Shown piece by piece: positions 6,676-16,463 of a stretch of DNA of 64,000 nt; position 1 is the stretch's first letter, and each line of letters starts with the position of its first letter. The DNA is from Sphingobium sp. CECT 9361 (GTDB lineage: Bacteria > Pseudomonadota > Alphaproteobacteria > Sphingomonadales > Sphingomonadaceae). The position numbers were made by a program, and so were the translations under genes. Under the pieces are notes generated by a model. That model made no database searches and was not told the origin of the DNA. It saw nothing but the letters and a program-made list of their open reading frames with translations. The DNA lies in the NCBI RefSeq assembly GCF_918741285.1, contig NZ_CAKKNC010000019.1, positions 24,714 to 88,713 of the forward strand, written 5' to 3'.

Positions 6676-8724
6676 TTAAACACCGCCTATGACTTTCATG
6701 GCTGCCGTTTTGGGATCTCCATAAAAAATCGGGTCGACACGTTCCATGATGTCGGCACTGACATCCAAGAAACTTCGCTTGTTTTCGATGGGGATAAGAG
6801 CCCGCTTTGCCCCATTGTCCATCGCGACCTGAAGGGGCTCTGTGAGCGATCGAAGCGGTTTGATGTTTCCCTGCACACTCATGTCACCGAGTACGAGCAA
6901 TGCTGGACTGACCGGTGCTTTTCGAAGTGCAGAATAGGCCGCTACAAAAAACGCGATTCCAATCTCTGCCTCTACACGATTGCCCAATAGGTCAATCACC
7001 TCGACATGCATATCCGACGTCTCAAGCTCGCGTCCAACGCCGAGTTCCGCCTTCTTCGACTGGACGTAGCTGAAAGCTCGTTGAACCGATTCCTTCATCG
7101 CTCCCGAAACTCCGCCCGCCAACTTCATTTTCCCGGCTCCGCTCGAAATCGAAACCTCTAAGCGGTAGAGTCCAACCGTTCCGTCGGATGTCACGCCGGC
7201 TGTGTATACAGTCCCAGGAGAAAGCGGATCCAGGGAGATTAGGTCACGTCCCCCTTGCTCCGGCACGCCTACGAACCTTTCCTCCCCTGTTTCCTGGAGC
7301 GTGTAGCTAAACGATGTCTGATAATATTCGAAGGAGCCCATCTTCTTGAGCTGCTCTTTCACGCGGCGGCGCCCTTCAAGAGCCAATCCAAGAATTTCCG
7401 CTAGTTCTTCCTGGGTCACGTCCCCATGTGGAAACAGAATCTTCATGAAACCGGACACCGTCTTCCGGACGGCTTTACGATCGCGGGCGTTGAGGTGAGC
7501 GCCCATTGAAAAGTACCTGTCGCTGATCTCCGTGAAATTGTGTTTGCGCATCTCGCGCAGTGCTTCGGCGAGATAATCAACGACAAACCCATAGTGATCT
7601 GTGAACAGGTCGTTCCGCATCTGCGGGATCTCCCAACCCGGGAGATAGAAGTGCAGGCGATCGATGAACGCCATGTCGTCGCGGATGGTGTCCGGCATCG
7701 GCGCGAAAAGGTGGCCGGTCTGAACCATAACGTCGATCGGCAGATTGGTATTACCGAACATCGCAATGCTGGCGTCCCCTGCGACAGCCTCCTGTCCCCG
7801 CTGGAACGTGCCAGACTCGCAGTAGGTTTTCATCGTCGTGATGACTTCCTTCGGCATTTTCTGGAGATCAGCGACCTCGTCGAAACCGACGACATCCCAG
7901 ATCTGGACCATGCCTTTTTGGCGCCCAGACATGTGACCGAACAGATTGGCGACCGTAGTCCCTCCCGTCAGGAGAGCGGTGTAAGGCGAGACCTCCTGGA
8001 CGACATAGCTCTTGCCGGTGCCACGTGAACCGAGTTCCACGAGGTTGTAGTTTCGCTCCGCTAGCGGGATCAACCGCACCAAGAACAGCAGCTTCAGCCG
8101 TCGAGACATCTCGCCAGGCTCATACCCCATGCTTCGGACGATGAGATCGATCCATTCGTCGGTCGTAAACTGCTTACGGACATCGCGGTACTCATCAAGG
8201 TCGAACGTCGCGATTTGAATAGGGACCAGCTTGTCGATCCAGAACGGATTCTTCCCTCTCGTCTCCTCGTCAGATTCAAACCGCATATCGACTTGAGCCC
8301 AGACACCGCCCATTAGCAGGCGCTCGTAATCACGCACGTACTGACTAGGGATATGAAGAAATTTGTTGTTAAAATTAACACCCTCTCCCCAGTAATCAGA
8401 ATCCACCAGGCGAACTTTAACCTTGTCGATGAATGAGTATTTTCCGTTCTCCTTGACCTTGCTTTGCGCCTTCGCAGACTCATCGGGCCGGATGTAATTG
8501 TTTGCCAACGTGTCATTGACGACCTGCAAGCCCATCTGAATCGCAATTTCATCTGACGAGGCGCAGTATTTTCCCAGTAGGAACTCAAGCACGAACACGG
8601 GGACGTTCGCCCCGACCTTAACCTTCCGAACGAGATCCTTGCGGACGACCTTTCCAGCGAACAGTTGGTTCGCCTTATTGTCGAGTGCGTCGCGGGTCGG
8701 TGGTGATCCGTTGCTCATGCTCAA
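6676..8724 (-). CDS. brxL: BREX protein BrxL (AAA+ / Lon-related)
   Basis: Lon-related effector of type 1 BREX phage defence; family members are DNA-binding AAA+ machines. 682 aa, the usual BrxL length. P-loop GSRGTGKSY near residue 232, Walker B-like VVGFDEVADL near 280, and sensor-like AMFGNTNLP near 325. The C-terminal Lon-like fold spans about 490-682 and includes LLVLGDMSVQGNIKPLRSL and RALIPIENK. At the position where Lon proteases have the catalytic serine (GPSAGIA), this protein reads AEIGIAF, so peptidase activity is doubtful. The start overlaps pglZ by 4 nt. Base composition is visibly lower in GC than the tra genes. Confidence 0.93.
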   Translation of the reverse strand: MSMSNGSPPTRDALDNKANQLFAGKVVRKDLVRKVKVGANVPVFVLEFLLGKYCASSDEIAIQMGLQVVNDTLANNYIRPDESAKAQSKVKENGKYSFIDKVKVRLVDSDYWGEGVNFNNKFLHIPSQYVRDYERLLMGGVWAQVDMRFESDEETRGKNPFWIDKLVPIQIATFDLDEYRDVRKQFTTDEWIDLIVRSMGYEPGEMSRRLKLLFLVRLIPLAERNYNLVELGSRGTGKSYVVQEVSPYTALLTGGTTVANLFGHMSGRQKGMVQIWDVVGFDEVADLQKMPKEVITTMKTYCESGTFQRGQEAVAGDASIAMFGNTNLPIDVMVQTGHLFAPMPDTIRDDMAFIDRLHFYLPGWEIPQMRNDLFTDHYGFVVDYLAEALREMRKHNFTEISDRYFSMGAHLNARDRKAVRKTVSGFMKILFPHGDVTQEELAEILGLALEGRRRVKEQLKKMGSFEYYQTSFSYTLQETGEERFVGVPEQGGRDLISLDPLSPGTVYTAGVTSDGTVGLYRLEVSISSGAGKMKLAGGVSGAMKESVQRAFSYVQSKKAELGVGRELETSDMHVEVIDLLGNRVEAEIGIAFFVAAYSALRKAPVSPALLVLGDMSVQGNIKPLRSLTEPLQVAMDNGAKRALIPIENKRSFLDVSADIMERVDPIFYGDPKTAAMKVIGGV

Positions 8725-11273
8725 ACTCCGAGGCGAACCGGGATGTCGGTGGGTGAACGGTACAGCTCGGCGTCCGTTGTCGGATCTTGAACGACCACCC
8801 GGAGAGATGGTGAACTCTCGTCGCTCAGCAGGAACGCGACCGTGACGGGCTTACCGGCCTGAAGCCTCACGCAACCTGTCGCGCGATCAAAGTCGCCATC
8901 GACGGCCATACCCACTCCGCCAACCTGCTTTCCGGCTGAAATCAGGAGCGGTCGGACCACCAACTCGTTCGGGAAGAGCGAGAGATTTTTACCGTCGAGT
9001 TGGATCGTCACGCTGAATATGCGGTTCGTGACGGCGACAGGCAGGCCCGTCGCCGTCACCGGTCCTGCGGCCGTATGCTCTGCCTTTCTCGCCTTCATGC
9101 GGACGGTCACCACAGGTATGACCATTTCTTGCAAGGAGGGGCCGCCGTGGTGGAAGGCAAGATCCCCGCCCGCTTTGAATACCCCGCTACCGATGGGAAA
9201 CACGAAATCCAGATCGGATTCATACCCGAGCGCCGAGGCGGTGACCCGAACGCAACCAGCCGGGGTTGCGCCGCCGCGCCCAATCCAACAGCGACGATGG
9301 AGGTCAATCTCGTCGCCCCCCGGCGCGTCGATCCGCATGGACTCGTCGCGGTCCGATGGGAAGAACAGATGCCCATGATCAGCGGTCAGCACGCAATGCT
9401 CGACGCCGGCGGCGGCAAGCTTGCGGATGGCCCGGGCTAGATTGTCGATGACCGTATCCATCACCTGACGAGCCTGGAAGGTGAATCCCCGCTCGCCAGC
9501 ATGATCGATCTCCTGAGACCGCACGATGATGACCTGGGCGTCCTCGATCTTCTTGGCAAGCCGGGAGGGTTGGAGACTGAGCAGTTCGTCCAGAGCCATA
9601 TCGGCAAGCTTGGGCACGCGCGAGGCGGCAAATTTCTTCCGCGCGGCTAGGTCGGGAAGGAAAGCGTCGTCGATTTTTGCACCGAGCATCCCGGCCTGCT
9701 CGACAACGCTGAAGCTTGACGATGCCCCCGGCTGAAGTGCGGCCATACCAATCGGCGTGATGCTCGGCAGCGCGCAGACAGCAGGTCGCACGCTGACTTC
9801 CACGGACTTTGGAAGCCGCTCGGAGAGTTCGACGCCCATCTCGAAACGCATGGCGTCAACGAAGAAATACGCTACGGGCTTGGGCTGCTCCGAGACGATC
9901 TCGCTGTATATTCGTGTTTGGTGCAACGACGGCGAGACCGTCCATTTTGCCGCGACAAGAGCTCTCGTAAAGCCATCGGCCATGGCGCGGCAGGCGTCTT
10001 CGTAGACGCCCCGAACCACCCCCAGCGGACGCTCCTCCGGTTCGTCGTCGAGATTCGCGACCCATGCCTCAAGGCGGCGTTGAGCCTGGTCCAATTTGAA
10101 CCAGCCGTCTTTGGCTGCGTATGCGCCAATCCAGGCATTGGCGTCGCCACCAGCTTTCCCGACCGCGGCGCGCACAGCCACACCGAGGCTCCCCAGCTCG
10201 GCCATGCGGCGACACGCCTCCCACTGGGCCTTCCGTCCGACATCACGATCTAGCCAGAAGCTATGCTCACGCCCACCAATGATTTCGAGTGCCTGATCGA
10301 ACTTCCTCTCCGCGACCAGGTCGCCGCAATGGGCCAGCAGCACGCGTTCCTCAAAGCGGAACGTGTCGATCGACCCGAGAGTCCCGGCGGGGACGACGGC
10401 GTCGCAAAGCCCCAGCTCGGCCTCCACGCGATCTGCCATCGCGGGATAGACGTCGGAGAACCTCGAGCGAAGCTGATGGGCGAGCTCCCGAACCGCTCCT
10501 TCCTCATCCCTGGACTTCGGCGCTGGGATAGCGTCAAGAACCGAAGGGGGGGTGCCGCTGAGATCACATCTGAATTCACCTGCAAGGCCATACCGCAAGG
10601 TGATGGATCGCAGCTTTGACAATGCGGCGTCGTCAGGAAGCTCCAGCCCGAGCTTCGAACGCACAAGCTTCACCAGCTCACGAGTCGCCTCTTTTGCCTC
10701 GATCTCGGCATCGCGCTCGTCGCTTGCGAGCCATGCCGCGATGATGCCCTCGTTCCCCGACGTGCTGTGGAAGATCGACTTCAAGACCGATGGCGGCTCG
10801 GTCGACGAGGTGTCCGACGATGCACGCGCGAGGTCCTCATAGGACACACGCTCCGGTGCAAGCATCTCATCAATGACGCCGTCGGTGTATCGCTGGCGCA
10901 GAACATTGCGCGCGAGCCGCTTCAGCTGCGGCTCATAGCAGTCGCCAGCCTTTTCCAGTTCCATCAGGACCGAGCCGTGGCGATCACGCTCACAGCCGGG
11001 CAGGTAAACGATCATGCACTCGGACGGCGCATCCCCACATACAAAGGGCTCTACGACCGTCCGAAGCTCGAACATCGAGCCGTCATATTCCGTCAACCGC
11101 GCCGCAGTGCCGCTAACGGTCACCGGCACAGCCTCATCGCTGGTCCGCGCGCTACCCCGCAATTCAGCGATGAACGACGCGAACTCGCGGCGAACATCGT
11201 ACCAGACAACTACCTTCCTGGCTTTGAGCCTCTCGGCGAGCTGATTCGAAATATAGTCTTGCAAGGGGTGCAT
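8721..11273 (-). CDS. pglZ: BREX phosphatase PglZ
   Basis: 850 aa alkaline-phosphatase-superfamily protein essential in BREX. Visible superfamily motifs: FFVDAMRFEMG (metal and nucleophile region, about residues 470-480), IIVRSQEIDHAGERG, LTADHGHLFFPSD (near 640) and the late FHHGGPSLQEMVIPV. The N-terminal segment KVVVWYDVRREF is the 'WYDP/D' opening typical of PglZ. Its ATG shares bases with the stop of the upstream RelA/SpoT-like gene and its end overlaps brxL, so translation is coupled on both sides. Confidence 0.93.
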   Translation of the reverse strand: MHPLQDYISNQLAERLKARKVVVWYDVRREFASFIAELRGSARTSDEAVPVTVSGTAARLTEYDGSMFELRTVVEPFVCGDAPSECMIVYLPGCERDRHGSVLMELEKAGDCYEPQLKRLARNVLRQRYTDGVIDEMLAPERVSYEDLARASSDTSSTEPPSVLKSIFHSTSGNEGIIAAWLASDERDAEIEAKEATRELVKLVRSKLGLELPDDAALSKLRSITLRYGLAGEFRCDLSGTPPSVLDAIPAPKSRDEEGAVRELAHQLRSRFSDVYPAMADRVEAELGLCDAVVPAGTLGSIDTFRFEERVLLAHCGDLVAERKFDQALEIIGGREHSFWLDRDVGRKAQWEACRRMAELGSLGVAVRAAVGKAGGDANAWIGAYAAKDGWFKLDQAQRRLEAWVANLDDEPEERPLGVVRGVYEDACRAMADGFTRALVAAKWTVSPSLHQTRIYSEIVSEQPKPVAYFFVDAMRFEMGVELSERLPKSVEVSVRPAVCALPSITPIGMAALQPGASSSFSVVEQAGMLGAKIDDAFLPDLAARKKFAASRVPKLADMALDELLSLQPSRLAKKIEDAQVIIVRSQEIDHAGERGFTFQARQVMDTVIDNLARAIRKLAAAGVEHCVLTADHGHLFFPSDRDESMRIDAPGGDEIDLHRRCWIGRGGATPAGCVRVTASALGYESDLDFVFPIGSGVFKAGGDLAFHHGGPSLQEMVIPVVTVRMKARKAEHTAAGPVTATGLPVAVTNRIFSVTIQLDGKNLSLFPNELVVRPLLISAGKQVGGVGMAVDGDFDRATGCVRLQAGKPVTVAFLLSDESSPSLRVVVQDPTTDAELYRSPTDIPVRLGV

Positions 11274-12346
11274 CAGCTGAGACCTCCGCTTTCCACCTTG
11301 GACAATTCTTGAAAGCGGGAGGCGAACCAGCGCAGGCGCGCAATGCCGTCGGACACCGCATCGCCGGACGAAGAAATGATGTGCCTCGCAAGCTGCGGCA
11401 AAAGCAGAACCAGCAGGAGATCAGACGAATTCCTGTCGAGCGTGAAGCGTGCTTCACCTTTCACCGCTAGCTTTGCGGTGAACTCATCGAGAGCTTTCTG
11501 CCCTGGCTCTGTCATCGGCTCCGGAGCAGCTATCAATCGGCGTATGCCTTCCGGGGAAACTAATCGAATCGGCTGTAGCGCTTCGTAGAGTGGGCCGGCG
11601 TTTCGACCAAAATCGATATCGGGAAACCATCCGCGGACTCGCGCGACAAAGTCATAGACGTCCGTGAAAACGCCACCGTGTTCGCGCTGGCGCCGCTCGG
11701 TTTCAGAGAACAAGTTGCCGATTGTTATGTCGCCCTGCCGAACGGCGAATCCGAGCGAGACTAGGAGACTGCGCTCTTGCTCGGAAAGCGAACCTGTCAG
11801 GGGCTTGTAGCCAAGGTCGTGTTCGACCTCATTCCACACATGGGCCATCATACTGCAGATTTGGATTTCGCAAGGGACGTCCGAGACATTCGCGTAAGTA
11901 CCGATCACATCGGTCTCTGGTAAAAAAGCCTCGATATGCGTGGCCCTGTAGAAGTTGCTATTGTCAGCCGCGTTCTTGTCTTTCCTCTCGCTGTTCGGCG
12001 AAGCGCCACGCAAATCCACGAACCGCTTGCATACCAACTGTACGACTTGGTCCTCATGCCTCTGCTCGTAGGTGGCTATCCGCACGGCGGCGAGATCGCG
12101 TACCGCGTCAAATACCGATTGCACACTCGGCAGATCCTTCTTTCCAGACGCCGCAAAGCGACGGAGTTTGCCCTCAAGGCTTTTGGGACTCTTCGCGCGA
12201 TAGGTCACTTGCGCGCGGATCGCGTTTCCCTCGACGATCTCAAACCTGCAGATCTCCGCGACGCGCGCCGAGAGCTTCAGATACCTGTCGTACTCGCGGT
12301 GATAGCGGAGAACTGCGTTCTTGATGGTGTCTTCGGAGATCGTCAC
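11273..12346 (-). CDS. RelA/SpoT-type nucleotide pyrophosphokinase embedded in BREX
   Basis: 357 aa with a synthetase domain of the RelA/SpoT family (transfers pyrophosphate from ATP to a nucleotide) and no HD hydrolase, TGS or ACT domain, so it is built like a small alarmone synthetase. Motifs: R50-A-K-S...K60 (ATP-binding basic motif), VRDLAAVRI with D84 (metal), FYRATH with Y133 and H137, and CEIQIC...VWNEVEHDLGYK with E160, H177 and Y180. The key residues of the family are present. The C-terminal 150 residues are unassigned. It overlaps the pglX C-half upstream (4 nt) and pglZ downstream (1 nt), so it is a built-in operon member. It could be a ppGpp or pppGpp synthetase, or a toxic synthetase; the substrate cannot be told. 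Confidence 0.82.
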   Translation of the reverse strand: MTISEDTIKNAVLRYHREYDRYLKLSARVAEICRFEIVEGNAIRAQVTYRAKSPKSLEGKLRRFAASGKKDLPSVQSVFDAVRDLAAVRIATYEQRHEDQVVQLVCKRFVDLRGASPNSERKDKNAADNSNFYRATHIEAFLPETDVIGTYANVSDVPCEIQICSMMAHVWNEVEHDLGYKPLTGSLSEQERSLLVSLGFAVRQGDITIGNLFSETERRQREHGGVFTDVYDFVARVRGWFPDIDFGRNAGPLYEALQPIRLVSPEGIRRLIAAPEPMTEPGQKALDEFTAKLAVKGEARFTLDRNSSDLLLVLLLPQLARHIISSSGDAVSDGIARLRWFASRFQELSKVESGGLS

Positions 12347-14520
12347 GGCGATGATCTCCTTGTTCTTTCCTTCGGACCGCTTGGTGCTGAGGCTTCGGTA
12401 AGCTCCTTTAGTGCCGCTTTGACCGCAACTGAGGTCCGTTCACGGACAAGCTCATCGACAGGGCGCTTTGGAGTTGGTCGTGGCTTCCACTTCCCATCAT
12501 CCCCTTCCGCCCAAAGAACATCCTCAAGTCCGTGGGTGATGGCGAGGCTACGGTCCGTCGCGCATTTCGGAATCACGCGCTCGGGCCATAAATGCATGGC
12601 AGCGTGCGACCAACCGTATTTCCCCGACGCAAGTTCGTCCCACCTGCCTTTCAGCTCCTTCTGCCAGGACCGGTGCTGCGGCACGAGTCGCCAGAGCGGC
12701 GCCATAGTCAGCACCACGCCGTCGTCGAGCGCTGATTGCCAGAGCGGGGCAACGCGCTTGACCTCTTCGACGAGAGAACGAAGCTCTCCGACGAAGGCCT
12801 CCTGTTCGGCGATTTCCGTGCGTTCTTTCGCTGAGGGATTTGAACCGGTAGTTTGAACGAGGCTAATGAGCTGTCGCTCTTCGTGAGCGAGTTTGGGGAT
12901 CACCACGTCGTTCTGAACTTGAAAGAGACTATCGCGGGTGAGTCGGTGTGAATAGAGCCAAACACTATATTGGCCAGAGGGAACCGCAAGCTGCCAATAT
13001 ATTGGAGCCTTGCGGCGACTCTTGGAGTAACGCTTCAGGTGATATTCGAAGAAACTCGACGCCATCCATTGCCGCAAATCGTGATTCTTTGGGTCAAGCA
13101 GGGCAGCAACCTGATTCCACCACGTATCGGCGTTCGGCTTAAAGACCTCATCAAACACTGAGCGCACCGCCGTGGCGAGGTCATGCCTATGTCCCCGGTC
13201 ATCGACGAGAATGCCGTTTCCCGGAAATGCAATTGGATATCCCTCCGGCTGGTTCGCGACCGGCAGGCCGTGATCGCCAGTAAGCATGCCTGGCGAACAG
13301 ACCGGAAGCGGCTCGAAGGGATCCGGTTCTTGCGGCTGGACAGGCGCATCGATGGCGAGGCGCATGTCGAAGCGCCCAAACGCAACCCCAACCGCCCAAG
13401 AGACGAATCCGGCCGCAAGGCTCATTGCATCGGCGTTGCCCCCACCATCGTCATTCTCGTCTATGTCAGACGCGGTCTCCTCCTCGGTGTCGTTCTCTGT
13501 CTCGGCTTCGGCGATTTCGGGGGCCTGAGCGCCAAAGCCCTGAGTGATAGTGCGCCGATCTTCTTCGTGTATTCCGTATAGGTCGAAGCAGCGAACGTCG
13601 ATCAGCGCCTGGATTGCAGCCAGTCCTGCCTCAGTCGAACGCACATGCTCAACCCAATTGTTGGTTCGCGCGGCCACCGATTCACCCGTGGCCTGAAGTA
13701 ACGGAGGCAGCACAAAGGCGTGAGAGTTCTCTGTGCGGGTATCAAGTTTATGTTTCAAAGACCATGCTTGGTGGGAAAGGCGAGAAAGACCGGCAAGCTC
13801 CTCTTCCGAGAGGTAGGGGACAGGTGTCTGCTGTATAAGTCCTGCCTCGAATGACTGGGCAAGCTCGGTACGCGCAAGCTGGAGCGCGACAAGCGAACAA
13901 TATGCGGCTGAGTTTACGACGGCGCAAATTGCTAACAGATTATCTGGCGCATCATTCGAGACAAATACTGCGGGCCCTTTATCCCCGAAGATGCAGCCTG
14001 AAGGCATCAGACGAAAAGAGAGACCATTCGTTCGTCGCGGCCAAGTGAGCCCTGGGCGAAAGAAATATTGCAATGAAGCGGGCCGAACGTCCGGCCTGTG
14101 AACCGTACCCAAATACCCAGGATAAGTCAGCCGCAGACGATCCCAATGAATCACCAGATGTACGTCTGAATAGTAGGTCGAGAATGAACCACCCTTGAGG
14201 TGTGGAACCCAACTCCAATCGTCACGCTCCGAATGGAATGGCACCTCCCATGCCGCTCGAATCCAACGACCGTCATCGGTGGTACCATTTGTACGTCTCG
14301 CTACCGTCCCAGAAGACTCAAGCGGCTGAAGATCGACAAATAAACGTCGTATCTTCTCACTGACCCAGTACGAAAAGGGCGCCCCAGGAACTAGCTCGAA
14401 GCTCTCCGTGTCCACATCGAACCGAATTCTTCCTAACGCTGCGGCAGGATCGGTGATGGCTGTACGCAGGGCTGCCGCCTTGTCATCGGCTTCCACAGCT
14501 CGCAAGAAAACCGTCTTCAT
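12343..14520 (-). CDS. pglX: PglX C-terminal half (target recognition)
   Basis: 725 aa. Lacks methyltransferase motifs I and IV but carries the PglX C-terminal signature APIYWQLAVPSGQYSVWLYS and VIPKLAHEERQL, plus an N-terminal FSYWVSEKIRRLF segment that in single-chain PglX follows the catalytic domain. An acidic low-complexity linker (ETENDTEEETASDIDENDD) sits near residues 342-360. It begins in a 4-nt ATGA overlap with the upstream catalytic half. Together the halves give about 1370 aa, somewhat longer than single-chain PglX (about 1200). Confidence 0.85.
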   Translation of the reverse strand: MKTVFLRAVEADDKAAALRTAITDPAAALGRIRFDVDTESFELVPGAPFSYWVSEKIRRLFVDLQPLESSGTVARRTNGTTDDGRWIRAAWEVPFHSERDDWSWVPHLKGGSFSTYYSDVHLVIHWDRLRLTYPGYLGTVHRPDVRPASLQYFFRPGLTWPRRTNGLSFRLMPSGCIFGDKGPAVFVSNDAPDNLLAICAVVNSAAYCSLVALQLARTELAQSFEAGLIQQTPVPYLSEEELAGLSRLSHQAWSLKHKLDTRTENSHAFVLPPLLQATGESVAARTNNWVEHVRSTEAGLAAIQALIDVRCFDLYGIHEEDRRTITQGFGAQAPEIAEAETENDTEEETASDIDENDDGGGNADAMSLAAGFVSWAVGVAFGRFDMRLAIDAPVQPQEPDPFEPLPVCSPGMLTGDHGLPVANQPEGYPIAFPGNGILVDDRGHRHDLATAVRSVFDEVFKPNADTWWNQVAALLDPKNHDLRQWMASSFFEYHLKRYSKSRRKAPIYWQLAVPSGQYSVWLYSHRLTRDSLFQVQNDVVIPKLAHEERQLISLVQTTGSNPSAKERTEIAEQEAFVGELRSLVEEVKRVAPLWQSALDDGVVLTMAPLWRLVPQHRSWQKELKGRWDELASGKYGWSHAAMHLWPERVIPKCATDRSLAITHGLEDVLWAEGDDGKWKPRPTPKRPVDELVRERTSVAVKAALKELTEASAPSGPKERTRRSSP

Positions 14521-16451
14521 GCCACCACCTCCTTGCTCTTCTCGAGGCAGTAGGCCGCGACCTCAACCATGGCGCTGTCCAGCACTCCATAGCCAAGATC
14601 CGCAAAGACGACAGGTGGTGCCTCCCTCAGCAGGATTTCCTCGCGCCATTTTTGAAAGCTGGACAAGAAGAAGCCAGTTCGCGAAGTGATCGCGCCAAGC
14701 AGGCCATGTGGGTGGAGAAGCTCAATCCCGCGCTCGACGAATGCGGCGTAAACGTCGTTCTTCGTGCGCGGGAAGCTCTTCTCGAATTCCGCCTTCGCCC
14801 CGAGACTACAGGCCCCGAAGGGGGGATTCATCAACACCAGGTCGAACCGAGTTCGTACCAAATCGATCAGTGCGACGCCCTGGGCTGCATCGCCCGCGAA
14901 CAACCGCCGGCGGACGCTTGCACTGCCGGTGGCAGTCTCCGCGAACGTGTACAATGCCTCTGCGATGCGAGCCTCGGCCTCGTGGAAAAAGCCGTCGTCA
15001 TCGATGCCGGAGAGATCCAGCGAGCCCTGTTTTGGCACGGGCTCCATGCCTGGCAGAAAAGCGGTAGCCTGACGCTGCTTTACAAATTGCTCGCGAGCCC
15101 GGCGCAGCTCTGCCGCTATACCGTCTTCCACACGAAGGAGCGTACCAAGCTCGCCTGCTAAGCGGCTTTCGCCGACCATCTTCTTGAACAGGTCTCGTAG
15201 TAGCGGTGGATCAAGCCGCGCAGCGAATTCCTCAACCAGTCCAGCGTCGCCCGGCATCGGCTCTGCCACCACGATATGCGTGCGCTGAATGCGCGGCCTA
15301 TCGGCTGCTATAATGCCAAGATCTTTCCAAGCGCGCTGCGCCCGCAGCCAGAGCGCCAAGGCCGCGATCTGCGCACAGCGCGGGTCGATGTCCACGCCGT
15401 GGAGATTATGTTCAACGATCAACCTCGGAACTGCTCGGCGCAGATCGGCGAGCTCCGGATAGTCTTCGCACAGCGAACGTTCCGTCACTTCACTTATGGG
15501 ACCGACACCCCCAGCCGACCAGGCTTCCTCGTAGATCACCAGCAGGAGATCAAAGGTGTAGAGCAGAAAGTGTCCCGAGCCGCAGGCGGGGTCCAGGGCG
15601 CGGAGGTCGCGCGGATCCTTCCGCGGGCGTGCCTGAATAGGGCCGTCTGCGGAGCGCACTAGATACTCACAGAGCTCGATCAGCCGCGTTTGCTCGCCAT
15701 GCATCTCAAGCCAGAGGCGGCCAAGCGTGTTGTCGACAAGAAATTGCACCACATATCGCGGCGTGAAAAATTGGTTGCGCACGGCCAGTTCGCGGCTGTT
15801 GCGCGGGGCCTGACTCTCTTCGCGCATTCTCTTGCGTTCTTCGCCGCTATTGAAGAACTGGTAGACCCATCCGATCGTCTCATCCTCACCCCAAACCCCC
15901 GATAAATCAGGTGCGTTGAGGATGGCCAGCAGCGCCTCAAATGTCTGCCGCTTGGGCCACAGGACGGACGCGGCGTCGCGGCGGTCGAACAGGACCTTTA
16001 TCTCGGTTGAGAACTCGTCGAAGAGGTTCTCAACATAGAGGCGATAGCCTGCGGCATCGGGGAGCAAGGCCACCCCTGGTGCCATTCCGCAGAACTCTCT
16101 GAAACCGGCGGACTGTTCGCCTTTCGTGATGCACTCTTGGACCAGTTGGCGCGCCTCCAGCATCTTGAGCGCGACAAAGCGATTAAGCGTCGTGAAGGCG
16201 GAATCCCGCACATAGTCCGTGACCGCCTCCACGACGGCCGTCCCAGCGGCACGTTTGTGTTCGATGGTGGCGACGATCTTGTCCCGCTGAAACTGCTGGC
16301 GGGCTGAAAGATGCGCGCCGCCGGTCGGAGCGATGACGCCGCTTCGCAATACGTCGAATGTCCCTTCGAGCTGCGACGAAAAATCCTCATCAAGCAGCTT
16401 CCGCGCTTGCTGGGTCGCTCGTTCAATGGCGTTGCGCTTCGCCTTATCCAT
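14517..16451 (-). CDS. pglX: PglX N-terminal half, adenine-specific DNA methyltransferase
   Basis: 644 aa. Catalytic half of the BREX N6-adenine methyltransferase that marks host DNA as self. SAM-binding motif I is LDPACGSGHFLLYTFDLL (about residue 290) and catalytic motif IV is NPPF (about residue 560; NPPF instead of the common NPPY, accepted in this family). The chain stops shortly after the MTase fold with MVEVAAYCLEKSKEVVA, and the specificity part is supplied by the next ORF. It starts 12 nt after the brxC stop. The clean ATGA overlap argues for an evolved split rather than a random frameshift, but a sequencing or mutational frameshift cannot be excluded. Confidence 0.88.
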   Translation of the reverse strand: MDKAKRNAIERATQQARKLLDEDFSSQLEGTFDVLRSGVIAPTGGAHLSARQQFQRDKIVATIEHKRAAGTAVVEAVTDYVRDSAFTTLNRFVALKMLEARQLVQECITKGEQSAGFREFCGMAPGVALLPDAAGYRLYVENLFDEFSTEIKVLFDRRDAASVLWPKRQTFEALLAILNAPDLSGVWGEDETIGWVYQFFNSGEERKRMREESQAPRNSRELAVRNQFFTPRYVVQFLVDNTLGRLWLEMHGEQTRLIELCEYLVRSADGPIQARPRKDPRDLRALDPACGSGHFLLYTFDLLLVIYEEAWSAGGVGPISEVTERSLCEDYPELADLRRAVPRLIVEHNLHGVDIDPRCAQIAALALWLRAQRAWKDLGIIAADRPRIQRTHIVVAEPMPGDAGLVEEFAARLDPPLLRDLFKKMVGESRLAGELGTLLRVEDGIAAELRRAREQFVKQRQATAFLPGMEPVPKQGSLDLSGIDDDGFFHEAEARIAEALYTFAETATGSASVRRRLFAGDAAQGVALIDLVRTRFDLVLMNPPFGACSLGAKAEFEKSFPRTKNDVYAAFVERGIELLHPHGLLGAITSRTGFFLSSFQKWREEILLREAPPVVFADLGYGVLDSAMVEVAAYCLEKSKEVVA

Positions 16452-16463
16452 GGAGCGCGCCGA

